From contig USAD01000150.1 in NCBI GenBank assembly GCA_900552415.1, forward strand, positions 1 through 7,142: a stretch of 7,142 nucleotides of DNA. Reading direction: 5' to 3'. Under the pieces are notes generated by a model that saw only the letters and a list, made by a program, of their open reading frames with translations, ran no database searches and was not told the DNA's origin. Source of the stretch: an uncultured Parabacteroides sp. (GTDB taxonomy: Bacteria > Bacteroidota > Bacteroidia > Bacteroidales > Tannerellaceae). Position numbers and translations under genes: made by a program. How positions within the stretch are numbered: the first letter of the stretch is position 1; each line of letters begins with the position of its first letter. Below, piece after piece: positions 1 through 7,142 of the stretch.

Positions 1-21
1 GTAAGTTTTATAATAATAATA

Positions 22-56
22 AGGAAGCGGATCCCTGTCCGCTTCCTGTTTTTTTT
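22..56 (+). terminator. Intrinsic terminator of an upstream off-window gene
   Basis: A perfect 10-bp stem (AGGAAGCGGA, 22-31, with TCCGCTTCCT, 38-47) closes a 6-nt loop and is followed by eight consecutive T (49-56), the classic Rho-independent form on the + strand. It presumably ends a + strand gene to the left of the window. The stem-loop finishes only 25 bases before the hexosaminidase ATG, so it also sits in that gene's leader. Confidence 0.85.
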
Positions 57-81
57 CACAATCTAAAATAATTAGTTTTAT

Positions 82-2433
82 ATGAGAAAGCTCTTAGTTT
101 CATTTTGCGCCGTGGGCTTGTCATTGGCGGTTTTGTCTTCCTGTGGAGGATCCGCCGAAGAGGTAAAATCCTACAATCAGGGGATTAATATTATTCCTGC
201 GCCAGTAAGTCTACAACAAAAAGAGGGTGCTTTTAAACTCGGCACAAGTACAAAGATCTATGCCTCTTCGCCCGAGGCAAAAGTAGTGGGCGAGTTTTTT
301 GCTTCAAAGTTGAACCAGGCGACTGGTTATAATGTGTCGGTTGCTGAAGAGAAACCTTCCGCGGGAATCTCTTTGTTGATCGACTCTTCTTTGGAGATGG
401 GAGATGAGGGGTATTTGTTGGATGTGGATTCCAAGAATGTTGTCGTAAAGGCCAAGACTGCGCAAGGTCTGTTTTATGGAATGCAGTCTTTCTTGCAACT
501 GCTTCCGGCTGAGATTGAAAGCCCTACGGTGGTGAATGGTATCGCTTGGAAAGCGCCCGCTGTTTCAATCAAGGATGAACCTCGTTTTGGCTATCGTGGT
601 ATCATGTTGGACGCTTGCCGCCATTTCATTCCGGTAGAGAACATAAAGAAGCAACTGGATGTGTTGGCATTGTTCAAGATTAACCGTATGCATTGGCACT
701 TGACTGATGATCAAGGTTGGCGAATCGAGATCAAGAAATATCCGAAATTGACAGAGATCGGTTCTAAGCGAATTGATGGCGAGGGAACAGAATATGGTGG
801 CTATTATACGCAAGAGCAGGTTAAGGAGATCGTGAAATACGCTGCGGATCGTTTCATTACGATCGTTCCCGAGATTGAGCTTCCTGGACATGAGATGGCC
901 GCTATTGCCGCTTATCCTGAATTGTCTTGTAAGGGACAACCGGGTGTTCCCCGGGTGATCTGGGGCGTTGAGGATATCGTGATGTGTGCTGGCAAGGAAG
1001 AGCCGTTCGAGTTCTTGGCTGATGTTATCGCTGAGGTTGCGCCTTTGTTCCCGGGCGAGTATTTCCATATCGGTGGTGATGAGTGTCCGAAAGTAAGTTG
1101 GAAGAATTGTCCGCTTTGTCAGGCTCGTATCCGTAAGGAGGGTTTGAAGGCTGATAAGAACCATACGGCAGAGGAGAAGCTGCAAAGCTATTTCGTGCAA
1201 CGGATGGAGAAGGTAGTCGCTTCTTATGGTAAGAAAATGATCGGATGGGATGAGATCCTTGAGGGTGGTTTGGCTCCGAGCGCTACTGTAATGTCTTGGC
1301 GTGGTGAGGCTGGCGGTATCGCTGCCGCTAGTATGAGTCATGATGTAATTATGACACCAGGTGCGAATGGTATGTATTTAGATCAATATCAGGGAGACTC
1401 GAAGATTGAGCCGGTCGCTATTGGCGGTTATACGACTTTGGAGAAAACTTATAGCTATAATCCGGTTCCGGATACTTTGGCTCAGATTGGTAAAGCTGAT
1501 TTTGTGAAAGGTGTACAATGTAATATCTGGAGCGAATATATGTATAATACCGATTTGATGGAGTATCGTATTTATCCGCGTATCTTGGCTTTGTCTGAGA
1601 TCGCCTGGACTCCGCTTGACCGGAAGGATTATAAGGACTTTGAGCGTCGTATTGAAAATGCTTTGGTTCGTTTGGATGGTCATGGCATCAATTATCATAT
1701 TCCGCAACCTGAGCAGCCAGAGGGCTCTTGCAATTTTGTGGCGTTTACGGATAAGGCGACTTTGACGTTCAAGACAACTCGACCAGTTAAGATGGTTTAT
1801 ACGCTTGATGGTTCTGAGCCTACTCTTAATTCAACCGCTTATACGAATCCGATAGAGGTAACAGAGACAACAACATTGAAGATCGCTTCTGTATTGCCTT
1901 CTGGTAAGATGAGCAAACCACGTGTAATTACGGTTGAGAAACAGGCTTTGGCTCCCGCAAAGGAGGTCAAGAGCAAGACTCCTGGTTTGAAGATGGAGGT
2001 TACGGATGGCATGTACTTGAATGTGGATCAATTGGCTAACGCGAAGTCTTGGACGAGCGCGCCTTGCAAGGAATTGCGTGCTTTGACCAGCTATGTGAAG
2101 ACAGATGAGTCTATGCGTGGTGTGAAGCAGTATGCCGCGGTCGCTACTGGTTATGTTGAGATCCCGGAGGATGGCGTTTATTTCATCTCTTCAGATAATG
2201 AGGAGGTTTGGATCGATGGCAAGCTGTTGATCAATAATAGTGGTGAGGTAAAGCGTTTCTCTCGTCACGATACTTCTGCCGCTTTGGCGAAGGGCTTGCA
2301 TGAGATTAAGGTGGTCTTCCTGGGACATATCATCGGTGGTTGGCCTTCAAATTGGAACGATGGAAGCGTGAAGCTCCGCAAGGCTGACGCGAAAGAGTTT
2401 ACGCCGATTAAGGCAGAGATGTTGTTCCATTGA
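82..2433 (+). CDS. Beta-N-acetylhexosaminidase, GH20 family lipoprotein with PA14 domain
   Basis: Predicted exo-hydrolase releasing terminal N-acetylglucosamine or N-acetylgalactosamine from glycans. The N-terminus is a lipoprotein signal: basic MRK, hydrophobic core, lipobox LSSC with lipidated Cys21. The following GGSAEE has acidic residues near the Cys, which may favour surface export. Domains in order: GH20 N-terminal domain (about 35-165); catalytic TIM barrel from RFGYRG (168-173) to about 525, with HWHLTDDQGWR from 204, PEIELPGHE (263-271) and HIGGDE (329-334). Asp333-Glu334 is the family's catalytic pair for substrate-assisted hydrolysis. Trp389, Trp406 and Trp483 probably line the sugar pocket. 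Next comes a chitobiase C-terminal-like beta domain (YTLDGSEPT, 573-581), then a PA14-type domain (about 630-775, core DGVYFISSDNEEVWIDG 697-713) that probably binds carbohydrate. All key residues are present. The ATG at 82 is the only start giving the full signal peptide. It converges on the thi operon, with no functional link visible. The exact glycan is not predictable. Confidence 0.95.
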   Translation: MRKLLVSFCAVGLSLAVLSSCGGSAEEVKSYNQGINIIPAPVSLQQKEGAFKLGTSTKIYASSPEAKVVGEFFASKLNQATGYNVSVAEEKPSAGISLLIDSSLEMGDEGYLLDVDSKNVVVKAKTAQGLFYGMQSFLQLLPAEIESPTVVNGIAWKAPAVSIKDEPRFGYRGIMLDACRHFIPVENIKKQLDVLALFKINRMHWHLTDDQGWRIEIKKYPKLTEIGSKRIDGEGTEYGGYYTQEQVKEIVKYAADRFITIVPEIELPGHEMAAIAAYPELSCKGQPGVPRVIWGVEDIVMCAGKEEPFEFLADVIAEVAPLFPGEYFHIGGDECPKVSWKNCPLCQARIRKEGLKADKNHTAEEKLQSYFVQRMEKVVASYGKKMIGWDEILEGGLAPSATVMSWRGEAGGIAAASMSHDVIMTPGANGMYLDQYQGDSKIEPVAIGGYTTLEKTYSYNPVPDTLAQIGKADFVKGVQCNIWSEYMYNTDLMEYRIYPRILALSEIAWTPLDRKDYKDFERRIENALVRLDGHGINYHIPQPEQPEGSCNFVAFTDKATLTFKTTRPVKMVYTLDGSEPTLNSTAYTNPIEVTETTTLKIASVLPSGKMSKPRVITVEKQALAPAKEVKSKTPGLKMEVTDGMYLNVDQLANAKSWTSAPCKELRALTSYVKTDESMRGVKQYAAVATGYVEIPEDGVYFISSDNEEVWIDGKLLINNSGEVKRFSRHDTSAALAKGLHEIKVVFLGHIIGGWPSNWNDGSVKLRKADAKEFTPIKAEMLFH

Positions 2434-2446
2434 TTTATGGGTGAGA

Positions 2447-2480
2447 GGACGCACGTGCCCGTTTAAGGCTCGTGCGATCC
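2447..2480. other. Imperfect stem-loop after the hexosaminidase stop
   Basis: GGA-CGCACG-T-GCC pairs with GGC-T-CGTGCG-A-TCC around a 7-nt loop (2460-2466), giving 12 pairs with one T-T mismatch and one bulged A. There is no T tract on either side, so it is not a standard intrinsic terminator by itself. It lies 13 bases after the hexosaminidase stop and could protect the mRNA 3' end or support the terminator that follows. Confidence 0.5.
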
Positions 2481-2495
2481 TTATGATAAAATAGA

Positions 2496-2569
2496 AAAGC
2501 CGCCGTCCGCGGAATTGATGGTTTAGTGATATTGGACCATCGATATAAGAGGACGGCGGCTTTCTTTTT
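2496..2569. terminator. Bidirectional terminator between hexosaminidase and thiC
   Basis: A perfect 13-bp stem (AAAGCCGCCGTCC, 2496-2508, with GGACGGCGGCTTT, 2551-2563) is followed on the + strand by TTTCTTTTT (2561-2569) and on the minus strand by TTTTCTATTTTAT. Inside the 42-nt loop a second 9-bp hairpin (2514-2522 with 2536-2544, one G-U pair) makes a two-tier structure. It is placed to stop both convergent transcripts: it begins 62 bases after the hexosaminidase stop and lies just beyond the thiC stop. Confidence 0.85.
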
Positions 2570-2572
2570 GTC

Positions 2573-4936
<2,364 letters not shown>

Positions 4937-4962
<26 letters not shown>

Positions 4963-5551
4963 CTTGAATGGATTTATATCGTCTTAATAATTCGTCCTTC
5001 GAGAGGGTTTCCGGCGTTTTCCCCCAGATGGCGCCCAACAGGGCATAGCCTCCGAATGGAATCGTTCGGATCGTCGGGATCGTCTGTCTAGAAAGGCCGC
5101 CCAGGGCGATTACCTTTTCGTCTATGATCCCTTGTCGGGAAGCCTTATCCAGCGTGTCGAGCGAGAATTGGCTTTTGTATCCAACCTTGGAGAGGCTGTC
5201 GAATATCGGGCTCAGGAAAAGATAGTCGCTTGTCTGCTTATGTTGGGCCAATTCTTCCAATGAATGGCAGGATCGGCTGACCAACCCATTGAAACCGGCA
5301 GGCGCTACGGGATTTCTCCGGTTCAGGTGAATGCCGCCAAGTCCCATCTCGATAGCGATCATGTGATGATCGTGTAAGGTGATCCGGTCGAGGTATTCAG
5401 GACGGATCGCCTGGATCAAGGCCTCGAACGTGTGTCGCTCGCTATCCGGCTTACGGACATGTATCCGGTCTACACCAGCCTCAAGAAGAAGATTGAGCGC
5501 TTCGGCCTCACCCTCGAAGAAGGTTGGTGTGGTGATCACGATCAGTTTCAT
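4937..5551 (-). CDS. TenI/ThiE-like TIM-barrel protein, possible thiazole tautomerase
   Basis: A 204-residue single-domain protein of the thiamin phosphate synthase/TenI superfamily, cytoplasmic. It shares the ThiE skeleton (MKLIVITTP start, HVRKP 31-35, GIHL 73-76, LSPIF 113-117, IALGGL 148-153). Several synthase residues are changed: Gln of QxRxK is His31 and the R-x-K spacing is lost, the DxP motif is replaced by RRNPV, the G-A-T-A-N-T block becomes SRSCHS (92-97), and the TxTK loop reads SLSK (119-122). It is therefore unlikely to be a second thiamin phosphate synthase. TenI of Bacillus subtilis is a thiazole tautomerase, which is the best guess here, but I could not place its catalytic histidine. 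The ATG overlaps the thiD stop by 4 bp (ATGA), and the 3' end overlaps the longer thiE reading by 26 bp, so it is an integral operon member. Automated annotation may call it a second ThiE. Confidence 0.88.
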
Positions 5552-6393
5552 GGCTCATCTTGCTGTATTGCCCGTAAGGGGACAGGTTGGAAAAAATGGT
5601 TCATTGGACCGTGCCCATGTCCGGCGATAACGTCGGCTCCGGCTTTGAGAGCGCTTGTGACATATTGCTTTGCCAGGGCGATGGCCGTCTCGAGCGATTC
5701 GCCTAATGCCATGTAGGCGGCGATGGCCGACGAGAGCGTACAGCCTGTCCCATGCGTGTTGCGGGTTGGAATGTCAGGCGCCGTAAAGCGAAGCGTTTCC
5801 TCGTCCTGCCGGAAGAGCCAATCGTTCTTTTCGCCTGCCAGATGGCCACCTTTCATCAAGACCGCCGGACAACCGAGGGAGAGGAGCCGTGTGGCCGCCT
5901 GTTCGATATCGTCAACTCCGTTTATGCGACATTGTGCCAGGTATTCCGCCTCATGCACGTTGGGTGTCAGGAGGGTCGCCAATGGAAAGAGCCGTTCGAT
6001 CAGGGCTTCGATCGCTTCGTCCTTCAGTAGCTTGCTCCCGCTGGTGGAGATCATGACCGGATCAAGGATGATTACACGTGGTTGCCGTGCCCGCAGGGTG
6101 TTGGCGACCGTATCGATGATTGCCGTGTCGTGGAGCATGCCGATCTTGACCGCGTCGATCGTGAAATCGTCGAACACCGCCTCGATCTGATCGCGCAAGA
6201 TCTCGGGAGAGACCGCCTGTATACTTCTTACGCCAAGCGTGTTTTGGGCCGTAATAGCCGTGATGGCACTGGTCCCGAAGACACCAATTGCGGAGAAGGT
6301 CTTCAGGTCCGCTTGAATGCCCGCGCCACCGCCACTGTCCGAACCGGCAATGGTCAGTGCGGTTGGATAACGAAGGATTGATTTATCGTTCAT
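5548..6393 (-). CDS. thiD: HMP/HMP-phosphate kinase ThiD
   Basis: ATP-dependent ribokinase-fold enzyme that phosphorylates HMP and then HMP-phosphate to HMP-pyrophosphate, the substrate of ThiE. It can also salvage free HMP. It has 281 residues, close to the family norm. Motifs in order: substrate-binding TIAGSDSGGGAGIQADLKT (14-32), IGMLHD (84-89), LDPVMISTSG (110-119), TPNVHEAEYL (near 143-152), and the ATP/anion-hole motif HGTGCTLSSA (214-223) with Cys218 in the catalytic loop. It is the first gene after the TPP riboswitch, so it is the direct target of control at the 5' end. The ATG at 6393 lies in a 7-bp hairpin (6389-6406) and overlaps the stop of a 10-codon upstream frame. The usual strong Shine-Dalgarno is absent; only AAAG lies 2 bases upstream, which is common in Bacteroidetes. 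The 3' end overlaps the next gene by 4 bp. Confidence 0.97.
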   Translation of the reverse strand: MNDKSILRYPTALTIAGSDSGGGAGIQADLKTFSAIGVFGTSAITAITAQNTLGVRSIQAVSPEILRDQIEAVFDDFTIDAVKIGMLHDTAIIDTVANTLRARQPRVIILDPVMISTSGSKLLKDEAIEALIERLFPLATLLTPNVHEAEYLAQCRINGVDDIEQAATRLLSLGCPAVLMKGGHLAGEKNDWLFRQDEETLRFTAPDIPTRNTHGTGCTLSSAIAAYMALGESLETAIALAKQYVTSALKAGADVIAGHGHGPMNHFFQPVPLRAIQQDEP

Positions 6394-6406
6394 GTCTTTA
6401 CATGAA
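6389..6406 (-). promoter_or_regulatory. Start-codon hairpin of thiD
   Basis: On the mRNA, TTCATGT (6406-6400) pairs perfectly with ACATGAA (6395-6389) around the 4-nt loop AAAG. The thiD ATG (6393-6391) is inside the 3' arm, and the only A/G-rich ribosome-binding candidate is the loop. A second ATG in the 5' arm (6403) is followed at once by TAA. The stem is A/T-rich, so it is probably only moderately stable. It may act as the translation-blocking element of the TPP riboswitch. The pairing is visible; the role is inferred. Confidence 0.5.
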
Positions 6407-6422
6407 AGGGGGGAAAGCCCAT
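6390..6422 (-). CDS. Possible 10-codon leader peptide upstream of thiD
   Basis: An open frame encoding MGFPPFHVKT starts at ATG 6422 and stops at TGA 6392-6390, overlapping the thiD ATG as ATGA, the same coupling used between the operon genes. AGGA (6433-6430), part of the riboswitch's conserved 3' strand, lies 7 bases before this ATG, a good ribosome-binding spacing. If translated, ribosomes could reinitiate at thiD, and TPP binding would hide the AGGA. The frame is very short and could be chance. Shine-Dalgarno use is weak in Bacteroidetes. Confidence 0.25.
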   Translation of the reverse strand: MGFPPFHVKT

Positions 6423-6428
6423 GGTTGT

Positions 6429-6500
6429 TTCCTACGGCGGCATTACCCGCATCAGGTTCTAGGGTATAATCTCAGCCCTTAACAGTATGGCACCCCTTTC
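6429..6500 (-). ncRNA. TPP riboswitch (THI element) controlling the thi operon
   Basis: All conserved parts of the thiamin pyrophosphate aptamer read in order on the minus strand: GGGGTGCC (6496-6489), CTGAGA (6475-6470), ACCC (6465-6462) pairing with GGGT as P2, GAACCTGAT (6459-6451), the P5 hairpin GCGG-GTAATG-CCGC (6450-6437) and GTAGG (6435-6431), whose AGG pairs with CCT to form P4. P3 is short (GCC with GGC). A normal P1 immediately flanking P2 and P4 is not evident by eye. It lies between a predicted promoter and thiD and should repress the operon when TPP is abundant. No T-tract terminator follows, which favours control of translation initiation over transcription termination. Confidence 0.95.
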
Positions 6501-6505
6501 GGGAG

Positions 6506-6537
6506 CAAACTTAGCGATAATAATCGAGATACGGAAA
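6506..6537 (-). promoter_or_regulatory. Bacteroidetes-type promoter of the thi operon
   Basis: TAAGTTTG (6513-6506) is an exact match to the Bacteroidetes -7 consensus TAnnTTTG. TTTC (6537-6534), one mismatch from the -33 TTTG, lies 20 bases upstream. Transcription would start near 6499-6501, almost exactly at the first base of the riboswitch core. Confidence 0.6.
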
Positions 6538-6552
6538 CGGAATGCTGATTTT

Positions 6553-6589
6553 GGAAACGCTTTCCGACATAAGACAGGAAAGCGTTTTC
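6553..6589. repeat. 13-bp inverted repeat between the divergent promoters
   Basis: GGAAACGCTTTCC (6553-6565) pairs with GGAAAGCGTTTTC (6577-6589) around an 11-nt spacer, with a single G-U pair. Neither side has a clear T tract (TTCTC on +, AAAATC on -), so it is not a convincing terminator. It lies just upstream of the thi promoter and about 95 bases before the rightward promoter, so an operator or a structured leader element is possible. Function unknown. Confidence 0.55.
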
Positions 6590-6632
6590 TCAAGATAAGG
6601 ATTACGTGTGGAAAGTGCCGGGTGAGGGCGCC

Positions 6633-6672
6633 AATGAGGTGGTAAGATTTGCTTGTTGTAGCCTCATTTTTT
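6633..6672 (+). terminator. Weak terminator-like hairpin
   Basis: AATGAGG (6633-6639) pairs with CCTCATT (6662-6668) across a 22-nt loop, followed by six T (6667-6672). The loop is long, the stem only 7 bp, and no + strand gene precedes it, so it may be fortuitous. It could insulate the rightward promoter at 6683. Confidence 0.2.
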
Positions 6673-6682
6673 GTCGGGAATT

Positions 6683-6713
6683 TTTGCTGATTAAAAAAGA
6701 ATACCTATATTTG
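6683..6713 (+). promoter_or_regulatory. Strong Bacteroidetes-type promoter, rightward
   Basis: TTTG (6683-6686) and TATATTTG (6706-6713) match both consensus boxes perfectly with a 19-base spacer, in an A/T-rich context. The predicted transcription start is about 6718-6720. No recognisable protein gene follows; a structured region and a terminator do. Confidence 0.7.
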
Positions 6714-6726
6714 CGGTATAGATAAA

Positions 6727-6804
6727 ATGAAAAGTAAGCCGCACTTGTTCGATTGGGAAACTCATCAATTTTATCTAATTCCGAGACATAGCTCTTATCG
6801 CTAA
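6727..6804 (+). CDS. Short open frame within the candidate small RNA, doubtful
   Basis: ATG at 6727 opens a 25-codon frame beginning MKSKPHLFDW and ending SSYR before TAA at 6802. It would lie about 8 bases from the predicted transcript start, so almost leaderless, and its ATG is in the 5' arm of the 10-bp stem. No recognisable domain, signal or membrane segment. It is listed because it is the first ATG after a consensus promoter; coding is unproven. Confidence 0.18.
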   Translation: MKSKPHLFDWETHQFYLIPRHSSYR

Positions 6805-6920
6805 TGGCGGGCCGCGTCCCTTCGGGGATATGCTTAGCACGGCGGATTACAAAGGCGGTAAAGCACTCAAATCCTGTCATACGGAGTTTGTTCATATCTA
6901 CGGTGCGGCTTTATTATACG

Positions 6921-6958
6921 AGGAGGACATGCGAGCAGCGTGCCCTCCTTTCGTTTTT
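6921..6958 (+). terminator. Intrinsic terminator of the candidate small RNA
   Basis: AGGAGG-A-CATGC (6921-6932) pairs with GCGTG-C-CCTCCT (6938-6949) with one A-C mismatch and one G-U pair around the loop GAGCA, followed by TTCGTTTTTATT (6950-6961). The T tract is on the + strand only, so it terminates rightward transcription from the 6683-6713 promoter. Confidence 0.75.
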
Positions 6959-7071
6959 ATTCTGGGGTAGCACGTCCGTTTACCCTTGTTCCATTTAGCT
7001 TATTGATGTATTAATGCGATTGCCTGGTCTCAGGACTGGGTAATGGAGTATTTAGAATAGCGGAGATAATC

Positions 7072-7130
7072 CCAGTACTGTGCGGTCGGTACTCCAGTAC
7101 TTCCCGGAAAGTACTGGAGTACTTTCCGCA
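7072..7130. repeat. Dense palindromic repeat built on AGTACT
   Basis: A perfect 14-bp inverted repeat (GTACTCCAGTACTT, 7089-7102, with AAGTACTGGAGTAC, 7109-7122) has a 6-nt centre. Beyond a 3x3 internal loop it extends by five more pairs (TGCGG, 7081-7085, with CCGCA, 7126-7130). A second palindrome overlaps its right half: GGAAAGTACT-GG-AGTACTTTCC (7106-7127). AGTACT occurs four times (7074, 7096, 7110, 7118), and the window ends in the palindrome ACTGCAGT. There is no T tract, so it is not a normal terminator. It may be a dispersed intergenic palindrome, a mobile-element end or a protein-binding site; the sequence alone does not decide. Confidence 0.7.
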
Positions 7131-7142
7131 TCGGACTGCAGT

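Larger units (their letters stand above)
6719..6958 (+). ncRNA. Candidate structured small RNA, about 240 nt
   Basis: This interval is bounded by a consensus promoter and a strong intrinsic terminator and holds no plausible protein gene. Signs of RNA structure: a 10-bp stem beginning at the expected transcript start (TAGATAAAAT, 6719-6728, with ATTTTATCTA, 6768-6777); a hairpin closed by the stable cUUCGg tetraloop (TCCC-TTCG-GGGA, 6817-6828); a 9-bp long-range match (AAGCCGCAC, 6736-6744, with GTGCGGCTT, 6903-6911); a further match of AATTCCG (6777-6783) with CGGAGTT (6882-6888, one G-U); and the terminator hairpin. GGCGG occurs three times (6806, 6841, 6854). It does not look like tRNA, tmRNA, 6S, SRP or RNase P RNA to me. 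Alternatives are a short mRNA for a 25-residue peptide or a leader of an off-window gene, though the terminator argues against the latter. Confidence 0.5.

Noticed and set aside
73..80. TAGTTTTA as a -7 box for the hexosaminidase gene
   Set aside because: Transcription from it would start inside the coding sequence, after the ATG at 82, and no -33 TTTG is at the right distance.
565..1341. A 258-codon minus-strand frame inside the hexosaminidase gene
   Set aside because: It is antisense to the GH20 catalytic core, whose motifs fully account for the DNA. Composition is low-information and no domain is seen.
6511..6804. A 10-base inverted match, TTAGCGATAA (6511-6520) and TTATCGCTAA (6795-6804)
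   Set aside because: Matches of this length are expected by chance in a 7-kb window, the arms are 274 bases apart, and there is no symmetry in the flanks to suggest an invertible segment.
6860..6886. A tRNA T-arm-like stretch (ACTCAAATCCTGTC)
   Set aside because: No matching acceptor, D or anticodon arms surround it and the T stem does not close, so it is not a tRNA or a clear tRNA remnant.
6602..6895. A 97-codon minus-strand frame beginning MNKLRMTG
   Set aside because: It lies antisense to the candidate RNA and crosses its promoter, has no promoter of its own that I can see, and shows no recognisable family. A widely conserved protein alignment would change this view.
6804..6998. A 64-codon + strand frame beginning MAGRVPSG
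   Set aside because: It reads straight through the terminator hairpin and T tract (6921-6958) and across the UUCG hairpin, with Arg-rich, unfamiliar sequence and no domain. It is better explained as a frame over structured RNA.

Overview
The window looks like chromosome of a Bacteroidales bacterium, most likely Parabacteroides or a close relative. The reasons are a GH20 lipoprotein of the kind used for host-glycan foraging, thiamin proteins that read like Bacteroidales versions, and two intergenic promoters that fit the Bacteroidetes housekeeping consensus (TTTG / TAnnTTTG) rather than the E. coli one. The genus is an inference from memory of the families, not from a search.

Layout. Positions 22-56 hold an intrinsic terminator for a gene lying to the left of the window. 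A 783-residue secreted beta-N-acetylhexosaminidase (82-2433, +) follows. It converges on a four-gene thiamin operon on the minus strand, and the two units share a long bidirectional terminator (2496-2569). In transcription order the operon is promoter (6537-6506), TPP riboswitch (about 6500-6429), thiD, a TenI/ThiE-like gene, thiE and thiC. Consecutive genes overlap by 4, 26 and 4 bp, so translation is probably coupled.

How the genes work together. ThiC makes HMP-phosphate from the purine intermediate AIR, ThiD phosphorylates it to HMP-pyrophosphate, and ThiE joins that to thiazole phosphate to give thiamin phosphate. The TenI-like protein lacks several ThiE active-site residues and more likely acts on the thiazole side or has another role. 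No thiazole-forming genes (thiS, thiF, thiG, thiH) and no thiM are in the window. The riboswitch should shut the operon down when thiamin pyrophosphate is plentiful. Its expression platform shows two mutually exclusive pairings around the thiD start codon and a 10-codon open frame that overlaps that start.

The right-hand 630 bases (6514-7142) contain no convincing protein gene but are not empty. They hold a 13-bp hairpin (6553-6589), a very good Bacteroidetes promoter on the + strand (6683-6713), and a strong intrinsic terminator (6921-6958). The roughly 240-nt interval between promoter and terminator carries a stem starting at the expected transcription start, a cUUCGg tetraloop hairpin and a 9-bp long-range complementarity. 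I read it as a candidate structured small RNA and consider it the most interesting part of the window. From 6959 to about 7070 I see nothing beyond short chance hairpins. The last 70 bases hold a dense palindromic repeat built on AGTACT (7072-7130), which may continue beyond the window edge.
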